Shown piece by piece: positions 1 through 10,611 of a stretch of DNA of 37,029 bases. Where the stretch lies: assembly GCA_027604005.1 (NCBI GenBank), contig JADGJT010000196.1, positions 1 to 37,029 of the forward strand, in the 5' to 3' direction. The notes under the pieces were generated by a model. The model saw only the letters and a program-made list of their open reading frames with translations, made no database searches and was not told the DNA's origin. Source of the stretch: Dinochytrium kinnereticum. Taxonomy: Eukaryota; Chytridiomycota; Chytridiomycetes; Chytridiales; Chytridiaceae. The first letter of the stretch is position 1, and each line of letters starts with the position of its first letter. A program made the translations under genes and the position numbers.

Positions 1-441
1 ATTTTCCCTTTCACCATTATGGAGCTGCTTGAGAACCACTGGTAAGTAGTTGCAGCAAACAAAATCCTTGCCTCAGCAAAAGAAGAGCTGCAGCCACCAA
101 CGGACCCCCTTGAAAGACGTTCAAAAACGAGGATGGCGCGGCACTGTAAATTCATTGTCCATAGTGGTCAAGGCTTAAACTATGGAGGGCCAAAGAGAGA
201 AACTCACATTTGTTATTGTTTTTTTTTGTTATTTTCCCTTTCACCATTATGGAGCTGCTTGAGAACCACTGGTAAGTAGTTGCAGCAAACAAAATCCTTG
301 CCTCAGCGAAGGAGGAGCTGCAGCCACCCACCGACCTTGAAAGACGTTCAAAAACGAGGATGGCGCGGCACAGTGAATTCATTTTCCATAGTGGTCAAGG
401 CTTGAACTATGGAGTGCCAAAGAGAGAAATTCACAATCTCG
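1..441. repeat. Tandem direct repeat, ~230-bp period
   Basis: The block starting attttccctttcacc at position 1 recurs at 231 and stays closely matched for about 200 bases, with scattered substitutions and one small indel. A T-rich spacer (about 208-230) separates the copies. Each unit holds a 7-bp inverted repeat (tccatag...ctatgga, roughly 160-187 and 384-414) that could form a short hairpin. The first unit begins at the window edge, so the array may continue upstream. No open frame runs through it. It is probably a satellite-like or degenerate transposon-derived repeat; the family is not recognised. Confidence 0.85.
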
Positions 442-710
442 TCAACTCCAGCATACTATTTAAGATCTCAAAAAAGCACTCATTTATTTTGTAATAAAGA
501 ACTTAACTGTAAAATATCTACACAGAACCAGAACATCCACTTGGCAGATATGTCCGACATGTGGGGAAACATACTAAGAAATGGCCTTCTTCAAAAAAAA
601 CCCTTAAAAAACAACTTGTGAAAAAAACATATAAAAATCACTTCTTGGTAAAAGAAACAAAGGACGTGTTATGGGGACGATCATCACTAGGACTAATAAC
701 TCACTTCAAT

Positions 711-744
711 GACTCTCTGTGAATTCATAGAATCTCACAGTTTG
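711..744. repeat. Dispersed repeat fragment (matches 1484-1516)
   Basis: The stretch gactctctgtgaattcatag and the bases after it reappear at 1484-1516 with about two mismatches. The core is a near-perfect palindrome here and a perfect one at the second copy (ctatgaattcatag). This looks like the 3' end of the same repeat family that forms the tandem array at 1-441. Confidence 0.6.
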
Positions 745-875
745 CCGTATGCGCGTCAGTTGTCAAGAACTTGTATGTGTATATAAACCCGTTGAATGTA
801 TTTAAATAAAGGAGAGAAGCAAAAGTTGAATTGATTTACGTAGACTGAAGACCTGGTCAAGTAGCCCTTACTAAC

Positions 876-1022
876 ATGCCAGCCCATCCGGCTGCGCTTC
901 GCCAAACCCCTTATTATCTATTGTGTTATGAGTACATCCGTGAGGCGTTCAAGGATCGGACTTCCCCGGAGGGTGCCGCAACACGAGACGCAGATGAACT
1001 TCTAAGTAGCGTTGAGCACTGA
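876..1022 (+). other. Short open frame, 48 codons, unassigned
   Basis: ATG at 876 opens 48 codons ending TGA at 1020-1022. The product has a balanced composition (PYYLLCYEYIREAF... ...DADELLSSVEH), unlike the low-complexity frames nearby. The bases just before it read ttactaac followed by an AG, which resembles an intron branch point and acceptor, so it could be the last exon of a lost or truncated gene rather than a complete gene. It lies between copies of the dispersed repeat, so a decayed mobile-element fragment is equally possible. No family is recognised. Confidence 0.2.
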
Positions 1023-1289
1023 GGCTGTACGCCTTCAGGTCATTCTCAGCTACGAAAGTCTAATTGGCTAAACCACATATGTCCATGACACCATATGATG
1101 ATGAACTGCCAGACTGTCTTTGGAGGGGAGAGCGTCCTCATGAAAAGCCCTGGGCAGGCGGGAGAGAAAGAGGACATGTTAAAACGGCTTACAGACGATT
1201 GTGAAGGTCCAGAGTACTCCTCGGAGCAGGATAGAAGCCCTCCTAGTAGCCCATTCTACCTGGTATGTGTGATCCCTGACTAGGTTCAT

Positions 1290-1516
1290 TTTGTTATTCG
1301 TTTTTCCTTTTAATATATGATGAAGCTGTGAGAGACCCGCTTGGCAGTACAGCACACAGAAAATCCTTGCCTCAGCAAAAGAAGAGCGGTTTCTGTTCGA
1401 TATTGAGGACGGCGTGGCAAATGTGGTTCTCTTCCCTGACAGTCAAGGCTGAGTTACGGAGGCCCAAAGAGAGAACTTCACATGACTCTCTATGAATTCA
1501 TAGAATTTCACAGTTC
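1290..1516. repeat. Diverged third copy of the 230-bp repeat
   Basis: aaaatccttgcctcagcaaa, then gaggacggcgtggca, agtcaaggctgag and ggcccaaagagagaa follow in the same order as in the units at 1-441, with more substitutions and deletions. The copy extends at its 3' end into the palindromic gactctc...cacagtt segment also found at 711. The element family is therefore longer than the tandem unit and is scattered across this 1.5 kb. Confidence 0.65.
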
Positions 1517-3058
1517 AAGGAAGGGTTTGTTATCAATAGTTACCAGTGTTCAGGTGAGACGTTAATAGGCACAGGACAAACCCTGGACTACTTATAGTTC
1601 TGTTGCTACGGGCTGCTCAGGTGATGTGATCACACAGTCACTTTGTCTCTTGAGGCGATGCGTGCTGTCGCCCACTCGGTGCTAGGTGCCTCTAAGGCTG
1701 TGTATCCTCCACCTGAAATGTACCTTATGATATCTCTGTGGATACCAATGACATATTTTCTAGGATGCCCTGTCCTCAGCCTCATCCACACGTGCGGGTC
1801 ATGTTGCCACTCATCATTGCATCTGGACGCGTCCTCTTACGCGTTATTTCCAACATTGAGGCTGGTAAAATGACCATCAGGATCGTTCGTTTGAAAAGAT
1901 GATAATGAACTCGTCTGAAAGCAGGTCATGCAGTGAGATGGGAGGCTGGATTAATAAATAATAAATAATAATTCTGCGAATCAAATGATTTGCAGTTGCT
2001 ACCTGCCGTTTCAACCATGATGAGCATTGTTGGTCTAAACTGGTTGAAATGCCTGGGTGGCAGGAGAAAAACAAATCTACCGCATGAGAATACAGTATCT
2101 ACCCGCACAGTTGCCACCGCTCAATTATTTTTAATTATGTCCAATTAATAAATTAATTGGAAACAATACCACCCACCACCACCACCACCATCCATCCATC
2201 CATCACGGCTGCATCCATCCAACCATCCATCCATCCAACCAACCAACCAACCATCCATCCATCCATCCATCCAGCCATCATCACCAGCGTCCTTTCCTGT
2301 CTGATCACCCCTCCTACCCACACCTCCTTCACACGCACACACCACCACTCACCCGCTCTCACCACAGCTCGCTCTGCTGCTGGCAAGGTACTAACCACTG
2401 CGATCATTCATCACCACACTGCTGCTGTATCTCCATCTCGCCCCCTCCACTCCTCCCCTGCACACCAGCCTCACCTCACGCCTCTTTCCCCCCAAGCCCC
2501 GCCCTGGATCGCTCACCCCCCCGCCTCCTCACATTTGGAGCAAAACTTTTTTCCTCTGGGACGTGCCAGGATTGGAAGCTCGGCTGAGGGGAGCGGCCGA
2601 GTAGATCGCTTTTTTTGTTTTATTGGTCGAGGGATGGGAAAGGGGGGAAGGGGGGGTGGGGTTGGGAGATCTGATGGGTTGTTGCTGTTTTCTTTTTTTC
2701 TTTTCCCTGCAGTTGCGGGCGGCTACGCCTGTTGACTTGTAATCCTAATGCTGTTAACTTGTAATCTGCTTTCCTGGATGTGTGATTAGCTTTTTTTTGA
2801 TGCTTCCCCCCCCTTACCTTCCGATTTATCGAGATCTTCTCTAACCTCTCATCTCTCTCCCAGCTTCAACGCCACAACTCATTCATCAGTGACAGCCGTT
2901 AAAAAAAAAGAAAGGAACAGCGGGGCCGCGATCTTTCGTTTTTTTGTTTTCGAAAGAAAACTGCTCGTTGTCATTCTCTTCTTTTTTTTCTCTCTCGCTC
3001 CCGGCACTCTATATCCCCAACCCCCCCTTTTTTTTTTCTCTTCTTTAATTAATTCGAT
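1517..3058. other. Non-coding stretch upstream of CYRI
   Basis: I see no gene with coherent codons here. The part after about 2290 is C- and T-rich and probably contains the promoter and 5' leader of the plus-strand CYRI gene at 3059. Open frames across 2150-2740 are created by the CCAT microsatellite and by C-rich sequence. Confidence 0.5.
2167..2280. repeat. CCA / CCAT / CCAA microsatellite
   Basis: A run of CCA triplets passes into imperfect CCATCCAT and CCAACCAA tetranucleotide repeats. It yields spurious open frames on both strands (His/Pro/Ser/Thr-rich one way, Trp/Met/Asp/Gly-rich the other). Confidence 0.95.
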
Positions 3059-4956
3059 ATGGGAGCTTTGCTTGCCCTCCTCCGTGGAGGAGGTGCTAAT
3101 GAGGAACCTCCGATCGATGTGAACGTGGATCTTGAGGGTAAGGTCTCTTCTCGTCCTTGTAAAAGAACTATTAAAAAAAAAAAACTTGAAAAAAGAAAAA
3201 GGAAAGAGAAGAAGTAGAAGAAGAAGCTGCACACTCATTTATCAATCTTTGCCTTGTCTCTCTTTTCTCTTTTTGCCCCTTCTCTCCTGTCCGTCTCTTG
3301 CTTTTAAATTCACGCCTCTTCCTCTGTATCCTTGAACCCAACTCATCCCAATACTTTAAACCGAACAAAAAAACACACTCCACAGCGCGCCCCACGCAAG
3401 ACGAATCGCAGCTCTTCAACTACGCATCCGATGTTCTCAGCCCCACTGGATATCTCTTGGATCTGTTGAGGGGATATCAGGGGTGTGGGGATGCCATTCG
3501 CAAGGCCATCTCGAATCCGTCGAGGGAGACGGAGGAGGCGGCTTGGAATGTAGTTAGCCCTGCTGTTGCGACTTTGAAGGATTTTTACAGCTTCTCCCAG
3601 AAAATTGGTGGGTTGTTTCTTTGTTGGGATGATGATTGCTCACAACGTTTTTTTTTTGTTCTTTCTTTTCTTTTTCGTCTTTTTTCTTTCCTTTGCTTTT
3701 GTAGAGGACCTTTTGCCAAGGCTCTTGGTGTACCTATGCAACGGAAACGTTATCCAGAACCTCGAAGCCCATCAAGCAACCGCAAGACGTCTCGCCGACC
3801 TTCTCCACTTCACCTCCACCTTTGACGAGCTAAAAGTAAGTTTCCCCCTCCTCCTTCAAAAAAGCAATATCAAAAAGCATACCCCTCCGCAAATCCGCAA
3901 CACCCTAACCCCTTTCTCTCCTTTCTCTCCCCCCTTCCCCCCCCCTTGGTTCTCTAAAACAGATGTCCAATCCTAACATCCAAAACGACTTCTCCTACTA
4001 CCGTCGCACTCTCTCAAGGATGAGGATGGCAAACGCTGGGAGCACCGCTAACTTGGTCGTGCATGATGAGCTTGCCAACAGGATGTCGTTGTTTTATGCG
4101 CATTCCACGCCTATGGCCAAGTGTGTGATTGATTGTGCGCAGAATTTGGTTCGGAGGGTGAGTTGTTTTTTTTGTTTTTTTGTTTTTACATTTTCATTTT
4201 TGCTTTTGGAGGTGGAGTTGGCGGGAGGGGATTGGAAAGGTGGCTCTACTCCCCCTTTTTTGGGGGGGGGGGGCTGGTGTGCGGGGGAGGTCACTTTTAG
4301 GGTAGCGTGGGAGTGAGACTAGGAAGGGAAGAGTTGTGATATGGTAGATCCGAGAGAGAAAGAAAAACGAAACCCCATTCCCCACCATTATCACTCCATA
4401 AGAAAAAAAGGAGAAATCACTTCATGCCTCCTCCTCCTAAAACTCAATGCATGTAATATTCTAACACCTATCCCGCACCCCATAGAATGACGTGAACGGT
4501 GAAGGCCTTACGGACTGCCTTGCGATTCTTGCGGCGGTGTGTTACAATGCTGCGAGCAAGGGACGTGCGCAGGGCGGGATGGTGGAGTACTGCCTTCGTG
4601 TGATGACTGTTTGCATAATCGTGTACGATCACGTTAGCCCTGTTGGGGCGTTTGCGAAGGGGACGAAAGTGAATGTGAGTATATTATACTGTAACTTTTT
4701 TTTTTTTTGGGGGGAAAAGGAAAGATCACCCACCCCACCTAACTAATATTTACTGACCCCGTTTTTCTTCTTTCCTTTTTTCTGCCTTTTTTTTTTTCTT
4801 CATTGTTGTTGAACGCAGGTCCGAGCTTCGGTTAAGGCCATTCAAACGCTCGGCGGGTCCGGCGGTCAGAGCTTGTTGAATTCCCTTCGGTACTCTACCG
4901 TTCATTTGAATGATGAGTCCACTCCCAAGAATGTTAAGCAGGCTTTGGCGACTTGA
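3059..4956 (+). CDS. CYRI: CYRI/FAM49 family, Rac1-binding regulator of SCAR/WAVE
   Basis: Six exons: 3059-3137, 3386-3607, 3705-3835, 3963-4157, 4486-4674 and 4819-4956, giving 317 residues against about 323 in animals. All junctions are GT-AG and in phase. The product is collinear with animal CYRI: a start MGALL with Gly2 as a likely myristoylation site, SYLLDLLRGY-type N-terminal helices, then DFSYYRRTLSRMR, ELANRMSLFYA, YDHVSPVGAFAK and a C-terminal LRYSTVHLNDE. In animals CYRI binds active Rac1 through the double arginine of the YYRRTLSRMR motif and restrains SCAR/WAVE-driven Arp2/3 actin assembly at membranes; that pair is kept here (Arg158-Arg159). A role in crawling or endocytosis of a zoosporic fungus is inference. 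A Rho-family gene lies 3.5 kb downstream. The start was chosen by the conserved MG and the 26-codon first exon. Confidence 0.95.
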
Positions 4957-6923
4957 ATTTAATTATTTTTTTTTTTCCTCCCCTCTCTCTCTCTCTTTTT
5001 TTTTCTTTATTCGGAGGGGTTTTTTGTTTGCTGTTTTCGTGGGGTTGGGCGGTGTTTTTTTTTGTTTTTGTATTTTTTTGTTGGTGTTGGGTGGTGAGGT
5101 TGTTTAGCTATCAGTATTCCCACGTTGGTTTTTTTTTTCACTTACCTCCTCGCTAGTCCCTTTTGTCCTGGTAATCGCTTTATCTGTTGGTTGCTGGTGT
5201 CTTTGTTTTCTTCTTTTTTTCTCTTTTTTTTTTTTGATCGGGTTGATTTTTTCTTCCTTTCTTTTTTTTAACACTATGTCCTTCACCCGATATCTTCCCC
5301 CTTCCTTTCTCTTTTCTCATAACGAGTTGTATCCACGTCCTTATTTTCGTTTTTTTGGCAAGGGTTGAGTTGGTGATCTTGCATTTGAGGAAAATCAATT
5401 TGTGTCTCGTGTGGTGATGGTGGGGTTCTTCTTGGCACCTCACTCTGTTTCATTTGATTTATTCCCTACGTTTCCGTTTGGTAGATTGCTTGCATTCTTT
5501 TTTTTTTTTTTAAAAAAAACTTCTAGTAGACTATGAGGTTGTCTCTTCTCTTCTTCTTCTTATTTTTTTTCCCTTTTTTCTTTTTAACGGGGTAGTTTTT
5601 TTTCAGTGTGGGTGGGGGTTTGAGTGTTGCCTCTTTTCTTCTTCCTCCTCGTTCTTTTCGTTTTTCATCCCTGTTACCCCCGCACCCGTTATCCCCGGCC
5701 GTTGTTCTTTTATCTCGATTTGTGGGTCTACCCCCTCCCCCCCCTTCCCCCGTACACCCTTCGTGTCTGTCTTTTTCTTTGGTACTGGCTCGCCTCTCTT
5801 CTTTCTTTTTTGTTTTTTTGTTGGTATCTTGATCTTGCTTGATTGTTTGGTTTGTGTTTCTTTCGTTTGATTTTCCTCCTCCCTCCCTTACCCCCCCCCC
5901 TTCCTCGTTGTTTTTTAGTTGTTTTTTGTTTGCGCCCCCCTTTTTTTTTGTTATTTTATTTCTTCAAAAAAAAATTAGAATGTTTGTGGGTTGGTTCTTT
6001 TTCCTTTTCCTTTTTTTCTTTTTTTTTCTTTTTCTTTCTTTTTTTTTCTTCTTTTTAATTTCTTTCCTCTCTTTTGTTTCTTCTACTTTGTTTGGTTTTT
6101 GTTTGTGTTTGCGTTTTTGGTTTGGTTTGGTTTGTTTGTTATGGCTGCTGCTGTTGTTGTTGTTGTTGTTCTTGTTGTTTTTGGCGTGGTAATGAAAAGA
6201 GAAGAAAAAAAAAAAAAAGAAGTGATGTCCAGCCTTTTTGCTTGATGGTTTTTCCTTTTCTTCTTTTTTCTTCTTCAAGGAGTGAGGTTTATCATTATTA
6301 TTGTTTGTATGGAAGGGAAAGCTCAACCATAAGGTGGTTCTTTCAGCAAAAACTAGAGAAAATAAGGAGAAGGTGAAAAAAGGACAAGTTGTGGTGGATT
6401 GGAGTGTGTAGAAAACGCATGTTTTTTTTTCTGCAAAAATTAATCAATCAAACCGGCGCAGAGCTTGGCGAGACTTTGACCGCCTGAACTGATGGTATAT
6501 ATCATTTGGTATAAAGTTCATACCTCTCTGGTTGTCGAATGGGGTGAGTTGTCAAGTTATCCGAAACACGTTTTTTTTTCTTTTTCTTTGGGAGGGATTT
6601 GTGGAGCAGGAAATCAGCAGGAGGGCTGCAGGCAAGGATCGCCACATGCTCTAGTGTAGGGCTGTGCGAGTGGGGAGTGGTTGATTCTGCCAGCGCTTTG
6701 TCTGGTCGACGTGGCATCTTGTTCAAAATGGGTTTTTGTATCCTTTAAAGAAACAAAAGCAAACATTAACCCATCCTCATGACATGACGCGTCAATTGAA
6801 TTGAATCATCTGGCTATTACGGTTAGATGACAAGAGCGAGAAGAAGAGAAAATAAAAAAGAACCAATGGGAGGCATTACTGTGTCGTCCTCGTAAGGCAG
6901 CGAGTTTGGCTTTGCAAGCCACA
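4957..6923. other. Long T-rich non-coding DNA
   Basis: From the CYRI stop to about 6300 the plus strand is dominated by T runs and TTC/TTG/TTTC strings with occasional C blocks. Any frame read through it is Phe/Leu/Ser-rich on the plus strand or Lys/Asn-rich on the minus strand, which is what composition alone predicts. The first few hundred bases probably include the CYRI 3' end. From 6300 to 6923 composition is more balanced, but I could not assemble a convincing exon chain; a few short minus-strand frames near 6502-6750 might belong to the unidentified gene at 6924-7527. Confidence 0.7.
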
Positions 6924-7527
6924 TCATTCGTTGCCATCTTGGTCGCTTGTCCTGTGGTTGCATGTAGAACCCTTCACTGTCGTATTGCTATCATAGCCAA
7001 CAAACATGTAATCCTCTGCATGAGCGAGCTCCTTGGCAGCGGTACAGACTTTCCATGGGTCGATCAGTTTCAATGCGGGTGAGGGGTTATTTTGTTTTGC
7101 AAAAAGACCCGTTTCATCACTTTTCTTGAATGGGTGTCCCAGCCCTCTACGGTAAAGTATTCAGTTGTTGTTCTTCTGCTTCGCGGTTGATTCCATTTAA
7201 TCGTCCATCAGCATGGTAACTTTGAAATTATCCGCCCTTACGACTTTCTTTCGTGCAGGGGAATTTTCTCCTTTTCGTCAGCCAAGGTGAGGACCAGAAC
7301 ACCCTTGCCTTCATTTATTGATTCGGAAACATCTCGTTCTTATCTTTGTCACGAAGAAAACCAATGCTGGTAACTGTGGGCTCGCGATGGAGCGTTTTGA
7401 GATGTGGCTGGGACATGAAGGCACGGGAACTGGATGAGGACTTGTTTACATCCTCTGATAAATCTGCAGGCTCGCCCAGCACAGGAACCGTCAGCAATAA
7501 CAACCATTCAGTATGTTGCAGACGCAC
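6924..7527 (-). pseudogene. Unidentified minus-strand gene, possibly frameshifted or decayed
   Basis: Three stretches read like real protein on the minus strand. Piece 1 (7527-7318) includes LLLLTVPVLGEPADLSEDV and TVTSIGFLRDKDKNEMFPN, then hits a stop. Piece 2 (about 7332-7242, another frame) reads INEGKGVLVLTLADEKEKI and ends at a GTAAGG donor. A 95-bp intron (7241-7147, ending CCGTAG, with ctgaat before it) joins it in phase to piece 3 (7146-6924), GLGHPFKKSDETGLFAK...IDPWKVCTAAKELAHAEDY, ending in TGA. Pieces 1 and 2 overlap in different frames, so either an intron with a weak acceptor or a frameshift separates them. No in-frame ATG opens piece 1 (it starts at a GTG). I do not recognise the family. 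It could be an intact gene with missed exons or a pseudogene. Confidence 0.35.
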
Positions 7528-7904
7528 ACATTGTTATTATTGTGTATTATTTATTGGCGATATCCAGACACAGAAATCTTCGAGTTGATAACAAATATGT
7601 GTGACTTGCATTTGATAATATTCCAAGAAATATTGTCTCTTCTTTATTAATTTTTATAATTAACATTCTTTGGATTTTGTTTTTGATTTTGTTTCTTATT
7701 TATTTCTAATATTTACTTTTAACAACACCTTCTGTGTGTCCCAGCCAGCCACTGCTGCCATTAGTTGATACAACGGACCACCAGCACATCCACCCAACCA
7801 CCGCATATCGCTTGCTGGACGATTCGGAAGAAGAGACGTTGAAGCAGATCGCTGAGGGATATTGGGTGGAAGAGACGACGACTTGGATTTGTTGTTTGGA
7901 CGCT

Positions 7905-7944
<40 letters not shown>

Positions 7945-8422
7945 CCCTTTTTTTGATGAGAAGAAGGGGACGCTGGGCTTTCTTATGTGAGCTGGCCTTT
8001 TGGGAGTGAGTCGAGTGTCGGTGAGGTGGTTCTTGGAGAGCAGTTTTTCGCTTTTCTAGTGGGAGTCGAGTGTGTGTTTTTGGAGAGGGACGGGTGGGTT
8101 GGTTGGTAGATGGATAGGGTTCAAGGACGGTTTTCGTTGTGGGTTGGAGAAGTGATGGCGAATTCTGTTGGGGTTGGTTGATGGGGTTTGTTGGATGAGG
8201 CGTTGAAGTGATGATGTGACGATATTTTTCCGCAAGAAAGAGGACCTTTTCAACCTTGCCTTCCCCCCCTTTGACGTACGATCTGCTAACCCATCACGTC
8301 ACTCATTCCAGATCTTTGCCGAACAGCAGATTCGTTTTCCTGGTGTGCACCTTTGGCCTTTTCTGGAATTCGTGGACCTCCCCATTTCACAACACTTACA
8401 CACCAACCAACACACGGTTGTG
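7528..8422. other. AT-rich spacer and probable 5' leader of the Rho gene
   Basis: The stretch 7560-7730 is strongly AT-rich with no coding signal. From about 7735 to 8422 composition is mixed, with a TC microsatellite at 7907-7939. A plus-strand frame beginning near 7734 has one plausible-looking segment (DDSEEETLKQIAEGYWVEE) but runs straight into the TC repeat, so I treat it as leader or spacer sequence. The region just before 8423 likely contains the Rho promoter. Confidence 0.5.
7907..7939. repeat. (TC)n microsatellite
   Basis: An uninterrupted run of about 16 TC units followed by T and C homopolymer runs. Confidence 0.95.
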
Positions 8423-9867
8423 ATGTCGGTGATTCCGAGAAAAAAAGTGCTGGTGGTTGGAGATGGGGCGGCTGGTAAAACGTGCTTGCTGCAGAGGTTT
8501 CATTCGGGTGTCATGCCGCAACAGGTTTGTGGAGGTTCCTTTTTTTTTTTTCGTCTTTATCATCTTCTTTGCTTCATTGTTGTTTGATTTCGCTCTCTGG
8601 AGCGGATTTTTGTGTGTGGGTGGAGCAGTTGTTTTGGGGGGGGGGGGGGGGTTAGAAGTGGAGGTGGGGGCAAATTGTTTGGCGAAACTTTGGTGCGTTT
8701 CCCGTCGTGGGAGTTGGGATGGGGTTTGCGGGCATGCATCGCAGGAAGCCGTGCAGCAAGCAGCCCGCAGCACCACCAACGGGCAGGCAGCAACGGTGGT
8801 TGGCAAAGTGGGCAGAACGGGATGGGGTGGATACGGGCTTGTCTGCGGATTTTTTTATGACAAATGGCCCGTGTCACAGTTATTGCTTGAGCGCCACGGA
8901 CGCTTGAACTAACCTCACTTCCTGTTCTCGTGGGGACGACAGTATGTGCCAACGATCTTTGATGTGCAGGAGAAGCTGCTGTCGATTGGCGGGAAGCAGA
9001 TTGAGCTGTCGCTTTGGGATACTGCTGGGCAGGAGACGCATCAGCATTTGAGGCCGCTGTGTTATGGGTAGGCTTGCTTCTGTTTCTTCCCGTTGTCTTC
9101 TCTTTTTCCGTTTCTTTTTGTTAGGCGGAAGGCGGGTGGCGTTCTTTTTCTTTTCTTTTGTGTTGCGGGGGGGAGGGTGCTGGTTCTTATCATTTTTGGT
9201 CTTCATGCTTTATGTACTAATTTAGTGTTATTTTTCTGAATCTCTTCTGGTTTCTAGGGAGACCGATGTGATTCTGATATGTTTTTCCGTCGATTCTCCT
9301 GTTTCACTTTCGAATGTTACTGATATCGTGGGTGGATTTTTGATTTTTTTCCCCCTCTTTCTTCATTTCATGCTGTTTGTTCAACCCTACCCCCCTCCTC
9401 CCCTGCCCCGCTTTTCCTTTTTATCATGGTGCTGGACTGAATGCGCATTCCATGTTTATTTCGTCTTTTCATTGCAGTGGTTTGTGGAGATGAAACATTA
9501 TTGCCCGAAAGCTCCCATCCTTCTTGTCGGGTGCAAGTCGGATCTACGCAAAGCTCATTCAGAAGGACGTGGTGGGGTGAACATGTTGGTCAACAAGCTT
9601 GTTACACCTGCAGAGGTGAGTTTTGGACCCCTTCCACCCTGTCCACTTTCATCTTCAGCCTCTTTTTATCTACCATTTTATATGGGTTGGTTGGTTTTTC
9701 TCATAGTTCCCTTTCAGGGTGAGGCGATGGCGAAGAAGATTGGGGCGTATAGGTATTGTGAGTGTAGCGCTTTGACGGGGGAGGGGGTAAATTTTGTATT
9801 TGAGTCGGCTGCGCGGCTGCTGCTTACTTCGAAGGGGACTGCGAAGGGGAAGTGTCCGATTTTATGA
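8423..9867 (+). CDS. Rho-family small GTPase, divergent
   Basis: Five exons: 8423-8524, 8943-9067, 9258-9327, 9478-9615 and 9718-9867, giving 194 residues, normal for Rho proteins. P-loop GDGAAGKT (13-20; most Rho proteins have GDGACGKT), switch I YVPTIFD with the effector threonine (Thr38), switch II DTAGQE with the catalytic glutamine (Gln64), G4 GCKSDLR, G5 ECSALTGEG, and a CaaX box CPIL predicting geranylgeranylation. The Rho insert helix lies around SEGRGGVNMLVNKL. Oddities: the residues after GQE are THQ rather than the usual DYD, G4 has Cys for Asn as in Rnd-type proteins, and G5 has SAL where SAK is usual, so nucleotide affinity or GAP response may be altered. Gln64 argues against a purely GTPase-dead protein. 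The first intron (418 bp) is long and holds a 16-G run. Closest in feel to RhoA, less to Rac/Cdc42; the subfamily is not settled. Confidence 0.94.
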
Positions 9868-10611
9868 TAAGAATCTTGCTTGGTTTTTTCCCCACTTTTT
9901 TTCTTGTTGATGAATGCGGTTCTCCTTTTTGACTTTTCTTGACGCTTAACTCTCCTTCTGTCTTTTTCTATTTTTTGTTCGTATTATATTGATTTGTTGG
10001 TTGCTCCTTTTCGCAATTTCTGATTTGATGGGGGGTTTATGAGGGAGTGGATGTGCACCGGATTATTTCTTCTTTTTTCTTATATTTGCTACGTTCTTCA
10101 TGTATTGCTGGTGATGCCTTTTTTTTTTTTATTGCCTCATTCTTTGTCATTCTTCGTTGTCACCCCCGTTCTTTATCCTTCTCTCTCTACGCCTTTCTTG
10201 GATCTTCAGCATCTCACGCATTTGCGCCTTCCTCAACTCCCGCTCTTTTCCACGTCTCATATATGATCTTCATAATCCTTTTTTGCCTAACTTTGCGTGA
10301 GATTACTCAGCTTCTTTCGGTTCTAGCCCTGTCTGGCTATGGATGCCATATTTGTCTATTATGTTTCTATGCTTCTCTCTCTCTGTTTTTTTCTGGTGCT
10401 TTTCTGCCTGTTCACACCTCTTTACCTTTTTCTTTCTTTCTTTGTTCTTTTTGTTCGCTCAACTGATTCCCTGTCTTCGTTTTCTCCACGTTCTCTTATC
10501 GTCGATGTAATGTGAGGTTCGCTTGGAGTTTCAACTGACAAAAACAGTCCCCCCACCCAGGTGGTATTTTCTTTCTGGAAAAAAAGTCCGAATGTCTTTT
10601 GTTTTTCCGTC
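9868..10611. other. T/C-rich intergenic region
   Basis: This lies between the Rho stop and the next ATG. It is pyrimidine-rich on the plus strand. A 139-codon plus-strand frame inside (about 10047-10466) is Phe/Leu/Ser/Cys-rich, as expected from composition, and I do not support it as a gene. The distal part probably carries the promoter and leader of the gene at 10612. Confidence 0.6.

Noticed and set aside
2157..2735. 192-codon plus-strand frame and overlapping minus-strand frames
   Set aside because: The codons come from the CCAT/CCAA microsatellite and C-rich sequence. No domain-like segment is present.
5839..6376. Several Phe/Leu-rich plus frames and a Lys/Asn-rich minus frame
   Set aside because: They are produced by T-rich composition. 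They overlap each other in different frames and have no conserved motif.
8457..8952. Open frames of 80-150 codons on both strands
   Set aside because: They lie inside the first intron of the Rho gene, whose flanking exons join perfectly in phase.
10047..10466. 139-codon hydrophobic plus frame that could suggest a membrane protein
   Set aside because: The hydrophobicity follows from T-rich DNA, there is no coherent helix pattern, and the upstream context is intergenic.
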